A model generated the notes under the pieces. It made no database searches, had not been told where the DNA came from, and worked only from the letters and a program-made list of their open reading frames with translations. A stretch of DNA of 64,000 nucleotides from positions 3,978,050 to 4,042,049 of the forward strand of contig VZSR01003803.1 of the NCBI GenBank assembly GCA_013398615.1, given 5' to 3'. This document shows, in pieces, positions 23,702-36,632 of the stretch. The stretch comes from Brachypodius melanocephalos. Lineage: Eukaryota > Chordata > Aves > Passeriformes > Pycnonotidae. Positions within the stretch are counted from its first letter, which is position 1. Each line of letters opens with the position of its first letter. The position numbers and the translations under genes are program-made.

Positions 23702-25096
23702 AATATTTATTACTAAAATTGACTGTTTTGCTGTAACAAGTCAGTACGACAAAGGTTTTGTGCTCTTTACTTTTTTTTTAACATTCTACCCCATATTTGC
23801 CTTTGAATCCAGAGATTCTTATAAAAGTAGTTTTATTTGTGATTTCTTAGACTTGTAAAGAATAAAAGAAAAGTAGTTGATCTACAGTGATAAGTGTCAG
23901 AATATGGAGCAGATTCAATGGACATTCATATAAAAGTCAGACTTGATTTTGTAGGAAACTAATATAATGAATTCATGGAAAATGATTAAAATGTAATGTA
24001 TAATTTGGATTTTGATGTATAGGTCACAAGGAAAGATGGCTTTGACTCTAGTACCTGCTTCTTCTTGAGTCAAGTCTTGTTGGTTTGACAAGAGGTTTTG
24101 GAAAAGCAGATATCAGGAATTTGAAATTTTGTACTGGGGATAAAGTTAAGTAGCTTTATAGCAAAGCTAAAACTGCTCTTGTCTTAGCAGTGAGTTGGAT
24201 ACTTTTATTTTGTGGGTGTTTTCTCCACTAACTGTTTAAATTTATTGTGTGTGTGGAGAAACATAACCCATCAATTAGATGTTTAATCAGGGAACCTGTT
24301 CTCTTAATTACATGCATAACGATTTTTAACATGCTGCTATATCCATCTTCAGGCTCCTTCTGTTCCTCCTGCTGCTGGCTGCTGCTGTGTGCTGGGATGA
24401 GGCCTTGGTGTACCTGCCCCCATGTGTCCCTCACCCTGGGGGTGAATTTAGGGGCTCCCTCTTACAGCTCGCACCTAGGGCTGTTCTCACTGAAGGAGGT
24501 GCCTGCTCAGTCAGTTTATGTTCAAGCTGTACACAGTGGTATTCATCTTGCTGTAGTTATTTCCTGTTATTTCTGACCTAGTGCTAACTTATTTCCCCTT
24601 TAGTTTTGAGCAAGACAAAAAAAAATGTTTATAAAAAACAGAATACTGGTAAAAAAGAGCAGTTATAGTAGTTCAAATGAGTTTAAATAATTGCAGTGAA
24701 TGTTTAGATTTCAGGATGTCTGCTTGGAAAGGTTTGTGGTTAAACTGAAACAAGGCGATAGAGAAAACAATTCTTTAAACTTCGTATCACCAGAAACAGT
24801 TTTTGATGAGGAAATTCTAGGAACTGAAGTGCTGCTATTAGACACGAAAGATGGACAGGGCAAGGCAAAATGTATGAAAGAAAAAGATATCTAGAAGGAA
24901 GAATGAATATTGAGAAAGATACAGTTTAAAAATTACAAGTCCTACTTCTCTTCTGTGGCTGTTCAGAGAAAGAGAAGGTGTTTGCTTTCTGTTGGAAGTT
25001 TTCTTTGAGGGCTGCTGTGGTTGCAATAATTAATTTATGGTAAAATTTCCATGAGCCCAAGTACATTTTAAGGGTTCATCCCACCTTCAGGCAAGG

Positions 25097-25273
25097 TTGG
25101 TTTGTTGGGGTTTTTTTTTTTGTGTATGCTGATGGTGCTGTTATGTTTTGTGGTTTTTTTTTTTTTTGTGTTTTTTTGTTTTGTTTTGTTTTTTTTTTTT
25201 ATTGGTTTGTTTGTTTGTTTTTTTAATTTTTTTTTTGATTTGTTTTTGGTTTGGTTTTTTTTTTTTTCTTTAG
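25097..25273. repeat. T-rich (T)n/(TTTG)n low-complexity tract
   Basis: These 177 nt are almost wholly T with scattered G (GTTTGTTTGTTTG and long T runs). The apparent Phe-rich open frame across it (25102..25296) is a composition artefact. Confidence 0.85.
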
Positions 25274-26234
25274 CTCAGCAACAACTCAGCATTTAAGGGA
25301 AACCATAAATACATTGAAGGAAAACCATAAATGAGAGAGAATTGGCAATGAGTTTTATAGGAAAAAACAATATTGGTTGTGTTTAAAGATTGATATTTTG
25401 TATGATTTGCTATTATATGAAGCAAAAGCTTATGCTGCTTGGTAAAATAGAGTTATTTTTTGAATTTTATAGTCCATCAAGCTGAGCAAGAAAACATTCT
25501 TCCACAAAGTGTTCCACAAACAATATGTTGGCATGCAGATTTGGGCAGTTGCTGCTTCTACTGGCATGAATAGAATTTTTTTTACTCGCGTGTAAAGGAA
25601 ATTGGACTTTGGCCTCAGTCAAATAAGTTTTCCAGAGTTTACAGCACTTACAAGAAGATATAAATACCTTGCTCACAGGCAAATGCAAATTCTGAGAGCA
25701 GCACTCAGTGATTTCTTTGACTTTAAAATTCTTTTGGTTAAACAAAGGATAGGAGAACTTTGTTTTGTATTTCTTATATTTTCATTTAAAGTCCTGAGGA
25801 TGAATTTTAAAAAACTTTCTACGTTACAGCAAAGAGCTATAAGTATGATTAAAAACTTAGGGAACATGGTGGAAAAACTGAAGGAGTTCAGTTCTTGTTT
25901 AAGAAATGGTATGAGGAGGACCTGGTTGGAGGGGGTAGTGTTACAGGGGAGGTAAAGATGTAACTGTTTTCAGAGACCAGACTGATTCTTGTCTTAGGGT
26001 GCAAATCGTAAAGATAAGTACCCATAAAATAACATGTCAGTGCTTGTGGAGATTGGGAATACTTAAAAGACAAATTTGATCTTTTTAAGTAAATAGCTAA
26101 TTCATTAAAGAAGAGTTTGTGTTTTGTATTCGTTAGGAAGACAGATTGTTTATCACTGTAATCTCTTCTGATTTTATAATCTGTAAAAAAAAATGTTGAT
26201 GATATTTTGAGGTTGCTTTCCACCTTTTTTCTGT

Positions 26235-26650
26235 AGAATAATAGAATTGTTCAGGTAAATACTGGGAATTCAGCTAGTGCAGCTTCCTGCTTGCAACAGG
26301 GCTGGCACTGAATTCAATCCAGCTGGCTTTGGGGGGTTTGTCTGTTCAGCCTTGCAAACCTCTGAGGGCAGAGGTCCAAGAGCCCCTCTGAGTCCCTGTT
26401 CCGATGCTCTCCTGTCTTGCTGGAGAAAATGCTGTTTCCTTGGGTCAGGTTAGAGTCTGCTGCTGCTCCTCCATGCCAGCCGATCAATGCCTGCTTGTAC
26501 TGGGGACCAAAACCAGGCACGGGACTCGGTAGTGACTGCCAAGTAAATGGGATTATTAATTTCCCTTGACTTCCTACCTAAACTTGTGGTAATACAGCCC
26601 AGTACACTGTTAGGTTTCCTTGTATTTTTATCCTGTAGCATTTTGGGGTT
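26235..26650 (-). mobile_element. CR1 LINE fragment, antisense
   Basis: It starts with AGAATAATAGAATTGTTCAG, the antisense CR1 3' terminus. It continues through TGGGGACCAAAACCAGGCAC and AATACAGCCCAGTACACTG, which correspond to the antisense CR1 ORF2 C-terminal region. It is diverged and 5'-truncated, with an approximate far boundary. Confidence 0.8.
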
Positions 26651-29075
26651 TTTAGCAGTTGTTTCAGACTCTTTCCTCTGGGCAGTGCAATAATGAAAAT
26701 ATGTGGTTCTCTATTGAGGTTTATAGGCCATAGTTTAAGAGCTATTGCTGTTATAATTTGGTCTGAATGTTACCAAGTTGTCCAAAAAGCAATTTCTATC
26801 GAGTTAAACTTTTCTTTGAGGAAGGTGTAAATGAACAAGAGAATTATCTTCTAAAAGTCTTTAGTCTGTTGTAATTTCAACATTAAACATTGAATCTGCA
26901 AGTTTGGAATTATTCAACTGTAGATAATGTGACCTGTGTTGGATAACTAAACTATGAGACCTTGCCTACTCAGTTCTCTATAAGCATGTTAGAAAATTGA
27001 TTTAAAAGTGTGAAATAGGAAGAAAAAGGTGGAGAAACAAAGCGAAAACTGTACTAAACACTACTGCTCTTTGAGACTTGAATTTAAGAGCAATTGAAAC
27101 GTGATTACTTTTATGCAAGCCTTTTTCAGATGAAGGAGACTTGTCCTGTTAACACTTTTTCAGCAAAGTTTTTTTTTGGTTCTTTAATTTAATACAAGAA
27201 ACTGGTAGGATGGACCTTGGTCTGCTGCTCATGAATTTAAGGTTACCCTGGCTCATGTTTTTTCTTTCTGAATTAAAGATCACAGATGTCATTGGAAACA
27301 GAGCTGGATATGGGAGAGACCATAAGTTGAAGAGGTGACTGGGAGTCAGTGGGAAATGACAATGAAGATATTTATGAAAGCAGGCTTTGGCAAAAATGGC
27401 CTAAGCCAGAAACCATGGAGGAGGAATGGGGAGTAGGGATCTGTGTGTGTCTGCTTGAGCTTTCCTGGTAGTGACTTTGCCAGACCGTCACTGCTGTAGC
27501 CACCTGCTGATGTTGGTGTTGCCAAGATTAGCTTTCAGCACTGGTTCATGGACTTTAGGAGTGAGATGTAAGCTCTTTATTAGTATGTTTAAACCTCCCC
27601 AAAGCATGTGGTTAGACATGGCTGACTAACTATTTTTATTGTTTAATAATTTCCTACTCTCCTAATACCATTTCCCAATTATATTCTCCCCCTATTTACC
27701 AGCTGCAGTTTTAAAACAGTCCTTGGGTTGTACCAGTGACCCTTTTACTTGGCCTACCTCCATCTTTCTGTCCTGTTTTCTGTCAGCTGTCATTGCTACA
27801 AAATAGTGCAACGTTTTCTGAACTTCCAACTGCTTTTTAACAGCCGAGTTCAGGTTTGGGTTAGGCTTGTTGGATCACATTTGCACAGGGCCAGGAAGAA
27901 TGCCCATTCCCCCTCCCCTTTTTTTCCCTTTTCCCTGGAAACTTGGGGCTATTTATTTTTGAAACAGTTACAGAATTAATTTGGAGGAAGAAAACTTTCT
28001 GCTTGGAGTCAGCCTGGGCCTCACAGGCGGGCTTGTTGCAGGGGGTTGGAGATGGCGTCATCTCACAGCTTGCTGTGTTTTCAGTTCCGGAAGTTACTTC
28101 CTTGCACAAATTTATTGTCTACACATTTTTGTCTCCTCCCAGCCACCTACTTCTCACATTGGTCTTGCTGCAGCTGCACTACAGCTTCTGATTTCTTTCC
28201 TTCCTCTTCTCTAGCACCTTTTCCTTTCTTTGTCTTTGTGCTTGGTAAATTCCATTTTACCCCCAAAGGAAATAAAAACTAAAACTCATTCAGTTCTTAG
28301 TTTGTTAGTATTTTAAAAAAGACTAAATAAATTTCAGTGGGAGGCTAAAAAACCCTGTCTGCTTGACAGAGAGACTGCAGGGGAGAATCCAGTAAATAAG
28401 TTGTGTGCACATAACAATGATCATCCTGCTTTGTGCCCACTGGAGATACTACAATTGTGAATACACAGAGTATACTCTGAAAGCTGCATCTGTCACTCAG
28501 TTGCTGGTTGAGTCTTCTCACAGGTGTGTTACTGAAGGATGTTTTTGATGTTCTGACATTTCCCAGAATACTCAAAGTGGATTGAGTTACCAGGTTAGCT
28601 CTTATAGGTAGCCACATTAGGGCTTTTAAATTAGAAAATTTTAGTGTGGCACCAACCACAAAACACAAGTTAACACACAAGCATTTTGCTGTACATTCAC
28701 GATTCAACTTAAGCTTAGGTCATTGTTTGCATGCTTATGTTACTGGCTCATTATGTAGGCTTATTTTGTGATAAGTGCTGTGTGCGATTCAAGGTGCCTT
28801 GCCCCTTGTGACAGCTTCAGGACTCATGTGGAGTAGCCAGCTGCTATATATAACTTGGTTCCTGTAATTCCTCACTGCTTTGGATACTGTGCTATCAAGA
28901 TGCTATTTTTGGGTTTGCACTCATTTTTCTATAAGGTGGTAATCATTCATCTTCCATCAATAATCTGTTTTTAAAATTTTTTTCTTTAATGAGATATTCT
29001 TAATGATTAAAGTGTTTTTCTTCAGTCTGAAAAAAAAATTGATTCATTCACTTATTTTATCTCTTCTGTTTATAG

Positions 29076-29109
29076 GAGAGGTCTTCTCACAATCTACATG
29101 GCTAATCAA
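29076..29109 (+). CDS. TMEM135: TMEM135 internal exon C (34 nt)
   Basis: This very short TMEM135 exon follows acceptor TTATAG. Its first G completes the Arg codon split from exon B; it then reads RGLLTIYMANQ and ends on a whole codon before donor GTAAGT (phase 0). It corresponds to about residues 122 to 132. The mammalian protein as I remember it has Leu where this one has Gln just before the donor. Because it is 34 nt with phases 2 and 0, skipping it would shift the frame. It is flanked by the 20.4 kb and 33.7 kb introns, so it is a small target in long intronic sequence; the strong donor probably aids its recognition. Reading continues exactly into exon D. Confidence 0.95.
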
Positions 29110-32100
29110 GTAAGTAGTCCTTTATCTCAATAAAGAATAAAAAACATGTAAGATCCATTGGAAATGTCTTGTTTAAAGTTGATAGATGCTGACATTCATT
29201 GCATTTTTTTAACTGTCACTGGATTTTTCTTTAAGAATTATGCATTATTAGATAACTAAAACTCTCTTAACAACAAATTGTGATCAGAAGCAGCTGTAAA
29301 GCAGAGACTGACGTGTTTCATTGTACTGTGCTCAAAGTTTCATGTGTTGCAGCCCCAAGAAGATGGTAATTTTGTCTTTCTCCTCCATGACAGAATGGCA
29401 TCTGGTACTTAAATGATTGTTATTCTGCAGATGAGAAATCCAACACCATATACTTCAGTTTTGTAATCAATAATTTCTCAAACTTGTGTCAACTGTTGTG
29501 CAGGCAAATAATTTTACCACATGGCTGTATCAATTTAAATTTTGAGTCATACTTTTTTTACTGTCCTTCAAATAAGTAACATTTATCTAAATGATGCTCT
29601 GTGCATTAACTTTTTCCAAATATAAAATGGTTCAGTTACTTGATCATACTCCTTTAGGAAAGATTTTACTTTGCCAAAGGAATTATGTAAAGTTTTTGTA
29701 ATGTTTGAGTTGCATAAATAGTCACAAAAATTACAAAAAAACCCCAACAACTTAAAAATTGTGTTCAGACTACTGAGAGAGTTTGCTGGGGCCTCAGAAG
29801 GGGCATGCATGAGTCAAACTCTGATGGTGATGATAAGATTAATGACTAAAAGGGGTGAGACAAAGGTAATGTATCATAGTACAGATTAGGGTGATAAAAT
29901 TAATGTTTTCTTTCGTCCTTGTACAATCATTGTTGATGACTTGGGATTCTGAATATTTTGTGGGGGCAGAACTTCGGGAAGGAGCTGCTATCATGACGTG
30001 TTAGCAGGTCTGGGAAAGTCCCTTTATGCATTTACCAATCCCGTCCCGTTACGTAGTTCTCTCTGAAACTCTGGCACTTAACAATTTCTTTTAGGCAGAA
30101 ATTTTATCTTGGGTTGTTCTGTATTCGTAGACTGTCTTTACAGACTTGTGAGGGGAACTTACAGACTTCTGAAGAGAATTAATTAATTTTTGTTTTTCAC
30201 TTTATTATTGTTGAAGTACCATTGTAATTTTTATAGCTTCCTGACTTGTATGGATCATACTCTGTCCTTTCAGATTCCTTTTCTTTATTAAGTTTTTTAA
30301 CCTAATTTGAAAAGATGACAAATTCTCCTTTTGAAATGCAATTAATTATGTGTTCAGAGTCCCAGTGATGCATGGGAACAAGGTTTGACTCCTGCAAGAA
30401 AATCTTAACCTTGGAAGTTTTCCTTGATTCAGAAGGGCAACTGTGTAGAAACCCCTCAATTGTGAAAGAGGGGTTATAAGGACAGTGATATTTAGTTGGA
30501 CATACTATCACTCCTTTGGAATGGACTTTCCAAAGGAAGGGGGCGATAGGTGTGCTTAAATAGCAGCACCTCCCAGTATCCCAGTATCTGAGAAAGCTGT
30601 CATTCTGTTCATGGCTCTAAGGCTGGAATACCACAGAGTTTACCTGGTGTTGGACAGAGTTATAAGAGAAAAGTCAAGCCATGCAGTTACATTTTATGGA
30701 TATCACTTGGTGTGGATATTCTCTTCAGCATATCATATTTGTGACCAAAGTCACAAATCTTTGGTGAAGCCAGAGCTGCCAGGGTTTGCTCTGTAAGCTG
30801 CTCGTGGTCATATTTACCTTGTTAGTGAGTCCTGTAATCACGGTAAATGTTTCCCTATTTGTGTTGCTTATCTTTGGTTTAGAACTTTATATGTTTTGAT
30901 AAGATTCACTTATAAATTTACTAAGCCTTTAAAACATTTATTTCTGTCAGCTTTAGATTGCAGCATGTCCTATTTTGAAAGTGGTCACATTTTAATCATT
31001 AGTGATGGCAGATAGATTGTGAAATTAGCCTGCATTTCTTGCATTTTGTAAAACTCGTGTCAGGACCTGTTAATGTGTTAATGGAACTAAATGTATTCCT
31101 TTGTTTTGTTTCATGTTTTGCTACACTGGGTTTTGCAGCCTAAGCAGTAATAATTAAGGCTTTTTGTGTGATTCTTCATGTGTGCCTTTGCCCAGGTAGG
31201 CAGGAGATAACTGTAATTACTGTTGGTTATTATAAGTGATTATCATGACTGTTGCTGCAGTGATTTTTTATAGCCAGATTAGGGCTTATAAATCAGAAAA
31301 TTTCAGTCCTATTGTCCAGTTGACAGTATGTGACAATTTGTCCTCAGAGATAAATTTACTTAGTGAAAAGGGGAAAGGTATCTTAAATCTTTATGCATGG
31401 CTGCTGTTTCTCATTTCAGTGAGTGAAATGCAGTAGAACATGAAAGGCAGTGGGGTCTAAGGACTCTTGTTCTAAACGTGACATTTTTATTGGTTTTTTT
31501 TTTTTTTTTAAATCTGAAGCTACTAGAAGCTTGTGAATGGAAACATGTGAATAAGTGTCCTGGTTCATTTTAAATAAGTCAGTCGTTATAGACTTATGTG
31601 AACCTGAACTCCCTAGCTGCATTTCCTTGCTGCTTACATGTTCACATGACAGATTGAAAATAAGATGTTCAGGCTATATATGCTCTATGGAAAAATAGAA
31701 TAATTTTTTTTTTCAGGCTAGCTTGCTTCTAAATTGAAGCTATATAAGAATGTATTTTAGGACTTGGATTTTCTTTTGCTTTTTTTCCCCAGAGATAGGA
31801 ATTAGAAATAAACATTTAATTTGTAGCTTTAATTTTAATGTGCAGATTCTAAAATCAACTTCTTAGCTTTCCACTGGAAGTTATTTGAAGTAAATTAGTG
31901 TGCCTAAGTCCTAACATTGCTGAACACGTGGATTTGGGACCTAAAGTTTCTGTAACAGCCCAGAATAGAGTAGTGGTGGACCACACAGAGCCACGGAGCT
32001 TTCAAGTTCTATTTTGGATTGCATGTATTAAAGTCACAAAATTTCTAGGATCATGAGAGATGCATTGGTAGTGAACATATAAGATGATCCTTCATGGATA

Positions 32101-34603
32101 ATTTGAGATCAAAAGGAACCCCAAGATTCCAGCAAAAGGTGGAAAGTGAAATGTAATCTTTCAGTTATTTTTATCTGGAACAGTAGATGATATTAATGAC
32201 TGTCCATGAAGACAACCTATAGCTCTTACGTTTCCAAACAGTTGAGGCACACATTGTTGTGAATAGCTCAACGGTTGAGTTGTTGTTTTTAAATTGAAAA
32301 AAACTCTGTCTTTGGGTTAGGATTTGGCTTTTCTAGTGTTGAAAACAAAACAAACAAAGGTTGCCTTCAAAATGCAGGATAGGAAGAGACTAATCTGAAT
32401 CAGGACTTACTTGATATAAAGCTTTTTTGAGAAACAAAACTTTAGGAAAATTGCTATGTTGTCATTGAAATGCTACACCAGAGAGGAGGCAGTTATCCTA
32501 GCATGTGCTGAGCTAAGTGCTATGTTTGAAATTCAGACTCTGCATTACTACATCAAAGTCTTTATTCATTCTCTACTAGGACATCTGATGTATGGTGGGC
32601 TGTTTACAGAATTGGAAATGTTCAATAAGAGGCTCTTGAGGGTCATGGATTAAATTATATAAAGCTTAACATAAGGTGAAGCAGCTGCATGCAAAAGGCA
32701 GAGTGATCCTGTTGAGGGCTGTTTCTTGAGAGTGATGGTAGGAAGAAGTGTAAGGGTATGTCCCAGCCAGAGAGAAAACATTACTGAGTGGAAAGTTATA
32801 CATTTGAAAAGTAAGATGTGAAAGATAGGAAGAAAGGAAGTAGAGAAGCACAATCTACAGGTAAAAAGCGAAAATTTATTGTGGCAAGAGACATGGAGCT
32901 GGGCTGATGTAATGGGAGTTGGTGTGTGAGAGTGTTAGGAGGAAAAGCAAGTGGAAAAAAGATGAGAAAATGTAGAGTTTATTCTAGTTAAAGCAGAGAG
33001 CTTTAACATAGAGGTGATAAATAAAATGATGGGCTTGCCACTAAAGGATTGGATTAATTTAATAATTAAATAATATTAAGAAAATTTTAGGAAGCACCCA
33101 GAAAGAGAAAGACGGAAAGATGATATTGTTGATGTCCTGGAAATGGAAGTTGAGGAAATTGGCAATTACATTTGGACAAAGTATAGAGAAAAGTCTGAGG
33201 ATCCTGAATTTTATTTATTCCTATAGTGATGTTGGGTCATCAGTCCATCTGCTCTTCATGAAATACTGCACACAGATCCTCATACACAGAGGAAGAGACT
33301 ATTTCAACAGGTACAGAATGAGTTGATCAGTGGCATTCCAGTGGCTGATGCCCTGCTTCTCTATGTGATAAAATAATGCAACTGAGCAGAGTTTTTTGGT
33401 GTTTTAAAGTAGTCCAAGCAGTTTCACAGTTGAATTGTTTTTCAGTTGCATAAACCAGATAAATCTGGGTTCATTTGAGCTGTATCGTTGTTTATTCCAA
33501 CTAGTCAAGTGTGAAGGTTGTATGTAAGTTGTGGTCTTAAAGCTTGAAATATTTGGTCTAGGAGCGTGCAAAAATGCTGAAACACAGACTCAAAAAGAAA
33601 TCCCTCAGGATCTAATGGAGAAATGAGTATCCATTGCTCTTCAGTCAACTTTAACTCCAGATGTTGGTATGATTTTTTTTACAGAGTGGTAGTCATAGTA
33701 ATTCAAAATATCACAAAATCTTCATGCTGTGCAATATTTAAAAAATTTGAAGCTATTAGCCTAATTTCAGATATCTGGCACACACGCACAGAGCAAAGTA
33801 GTTACCAAACTTGGCAGAGATATGGCACAATATAGAACATGGTTCAAGTGTTAGAAGCCAAGAGCCCTCCAATATCACTTTCCATATACACTAAATTTGT
33901 TATTGTTTTATGCTTTTTGAGGGTGATAGGTGGATAGATGAAAGAGAGAGGAGTGAGGCTTGCTGTGGAAAGAGAAGAAGCAACAGAAAGCCACTTTTAA
34001 TCTGTGCTTTTGCTCATCCTGTAGTTTTAACTTTTTGCTAAAGTCAAACTGCTAATATTGTAAAGGAAGGTACTTGCATGCAAGGACTGACCATTCCTAA
34101 GTGATTTTTCTTACCACCTTATCAAATGCTTTCAAAAGTACAAAATTGCTGAGTTGTTACAGATGTCTCAGGAAATACCTTGTGCCAGTTGCAATCAAAT
34201 GAGGGAGGATACTATGAATGATGTAGGTTGAAGGGAGTTTTTGTTTTGTGGAGTTTTTGTAGTAATGTGCAATCATTTGTTATTAACATAACGTGCAACT
34301 TTCAGAAATTATCACCCAGTGCTGTTGTGTACTTTTAAACATTGTATATAAATTCAAAAATAGCCTTTAAAATGAAAAAGATCATTGTCACTTCTTTTTT
34401 AATTCTGTGAAGTAATAGGTATTTAACACATCTCATTTGTTTCAGCAAGGCATTATATTTGGCTATACAGTTTATGCATTGTAGCACAAAAAAAGGTTTT
34501 CTGTTTCAACTTACTAAACTGACATTACATAAACAGGACTAGCTGTCACCTTTTCTTCTCCATTGGGAACAGTTTCATCTTAGTCAAAACATGGAGGCAA
34601 TCC

Positions 34604-34633
34604 AAAATGTAAATCCAGGTGGATTTACATTTT
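34604..34633. repeat. perfect 13-bp inverted repeat (hairpin)
   Basis: AAAATGTAAATCC (34604..34616) is followed by the 4-nt loop AGGT and then GGATTTACATTTT (34621..34633), its exact reverse complement. It lies in AT-rich intron. No T-run or gene context suggests a terminator. The arms contain ATGTAAAT, close to a POU octamer. Confidence 0.85.
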
Positions 34634-35212
34634 CCAAATGCATGTCTTAAATATTTTGAACATTTCAGTTGTAGTAAAATGAATGTGACCACTCCTGCCT
34701 TGGGTTTTTTTGATAATTAAACTTTTATTGTGTGCTTTCATGTAATCCTTAGTACTAACATTATACAAGGACTACGAGGATAAGGGTTTAGCTATTCTTT
34801 TAACATATTAACCAAGATAGAAATAAATAGATTTTTTTATTTTTCTGACATTTGAGAAGTAATCTCCATAACTGAAAGGGCATCAAGTAAATGCTTGAGA
34901 CACTTGTCTTCCAGGATTGCCTTGTCACTGTTTTCTGTACCTCTCTCCTAGGGTGACAGGGGCTTTGATTACAGCAGCACCTAGCAGGAAATATGTATTT
35001 GTTTTCTGAGGGTGTCCAGATTCCCCTTTCATTCCTTGTATTGTCACCTTTTAAGCTGATAGTATGCTAGTTAAGGCAATACCGTTGCTTAGTTGCTGCT
35101 TTCAAACAAAAATGCCTTAAGTACTAAGCTACTTTTTTAGAATAGTAAGTAGTTTTATTTTCCTTGGTTTTATAAGTTACTGTTGGAATAGCAGAAGTAC
35201 TTTGATATTTGG

Positions 35213-35438
35213 TTTAGATTGGACACTAGGAAAAATTTCTTCTCAGAAGGGGTTATCAAGCACTGGAACAGGCTGCCCAGGAATGTGGTGGAGTCACCTA
35301 GCCTGGAGGAATTTAAAAGGCGAATACATGCAGTGCTTTGGGACGTGCTTTAGTGATGGACTTGGCATTGCTGGGTTAGCAGTCAGTGCTGATGATCTTA
35401 AGGCTCTTTTGCAGCCGGAACAATTCTGTGATTCTGTG
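35213..35438 (+). mobile_element. CR1 LINE 3' end, sense
   Basis: It is sense-oriented: AGGAAAAATTTCTTCTCAGA, then ACTGGAACAGGCTGCCCAGG, GTGGTGGAGTCACC, and a terminus of two ATTCTGTG octamers at 35423..35438. The octamer end is diagnostic of CR1. This is one of the better preserved copies here, 5'-truncated to about 225 nt. Confidence 0.92.
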
Positions 35439-36001
35439 AAAATTTGAAAGCTCACAAGGAAGGGTTTTCCTTCTTGAAAACTGCGTTGAACTGAAGTTCA
35501 GGATTGTAAAGTACTTCAAGCTTTGTGGAGGGCAAAGCCCCATTTTGGGACAATGTTCTGAAACACGTCCTGATTCCCCTAGGGAAGCATCCAGCACCCA
35601 CTGATTGCTGCCTGGGGAAGGGAAAAGCAAAAAGGACAGAATTTAGTCCTTGCTGGAAAGAAGTCTGAAGTACTCACTTAGGGCAGAATTTCTGCTTTTG
35701 CATGGACAAACTCTCTTAGGTGATGTCTTACCGTTTGCTGTAGTTGATAATTTTTCTAGTTCTGTCACAAGTTAAGCCTTTAATTTTAGTGCTAACAAGA
35801 AACAAGTCTTGTCTGGTATCAATTTAGACATTGAAATCAACTTAGCAGTGTTTTCCCTGGGGCTATAGTTCTAGTATAACACGTTTCAAGTTTGAAGCTC
35901 AACGGAGAGTCCCTGCTTCTAATAAGGGCATTTTTACAACTGTTTCGGCCCACATTGTAGTATGGGATTTTGTCAAGACATGGTTGCTTCTTCTATCAAA
36001 T

Positions 36002-36632
36002 TGTCCTGGTTTAGTGCAAATTTGGGAGGAAACCTCCAAATAGGGTCCCCCTAGAAAACAAATTCAAGTGGCCCCTTCCCCCACCAGTTTGGGAGACATA
36101 AACCACCTTTGAGAAAAGTGGAAAAAGCTGTTTATTTAACAACAAAGTACTCACAAACATGGAAAAAGTAATAATATTAAACAGTGAGAGGTTTCTCGTT
36201 CTGAAGAGATGGCAAACTCAGACAGAGTCCTTTTCGTGGGGTGTAGCTCGGCTCCCTCCTGCGCTGGAAAATGCAGCGTCCTGGGCCCTGGTGGGCCACA
36301 GGCGTGAGCTCCCCCAGTGTTTTTCTGGGTTTTTGGTCCAAAGCAGGGCTGATCGGTTCTAAGAAAAAGAACAGCCACAGTCTGGGGCTTTTTGCCTCAA
36401 CTAGCAAAAAAACCTAACTAAAAGCAAAGGAGAACTCTCTCCCGCTGTCCATGCTGCAGACAGCATAGTCTGTGAGAGGGAATGTGGAGGAGTAAGTGCA
36501 GTTTCTGAAAACAAACTGCACGCTTCTTCTCTCCTCCTTCTCTCTCAGAACCTGTCTTAAAGGTGCAGAACTTAATATCGAGCATAAACAGAAAGATTAG
36601 GGATGCAAGCATCATAAAGTCACCCTAGGACA
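36002..36632 (-). mobile_element. solo LTR, minus orientation
   Basis: It is bounded by the inverted termini TGTCCT (36002) and AGGACA (36627..36632), and is homologous in reverse complement to the provirus LTR at 9018..9714. The shared blocks include the polyadenylation signal (TTTATT at 36131..36136 on the + strand), the GTGGGCCACAGGCGTGAGCTC block, and TCTTAAAGGTGCAGAACTTA near 36556. No internal retroviral sequence is on either side, so it is a solo LTR left by recombination. I see no clear target duplication in the flanks. Its Gs are intact, which makes it a useful comparison for the edited copy. Confidence 0.87.

Larger units (their letters stand above)
11923..29075 (+). other. TMEM135: TMEM135 intron B-C, segment after the provirus
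   Basis: This is 17 kb of AT-rich intron ending in the acceptor CTGTTTATAG. Apart from the CR1 fragments, simple repeats and candidate element listed separately, I find no gene, RNA or further LTR in it. The open frames on both strands are short and have no coding signature. The minus-strand frame 28345..28707 has TTG, not ATG, at its 5' end. Confidence 0.8.

Noticed and set aside
28345..28707. 120-codon minus-strand open frame in intron B-C
   Set aside because: It opens at TTG, has no recognisable motifs and no gene context.
36151..36615. Several open frames on both strands
   Set aside because: They fall inside the solo LTR 36002..36632 and reflect its higher GC content, not genes.
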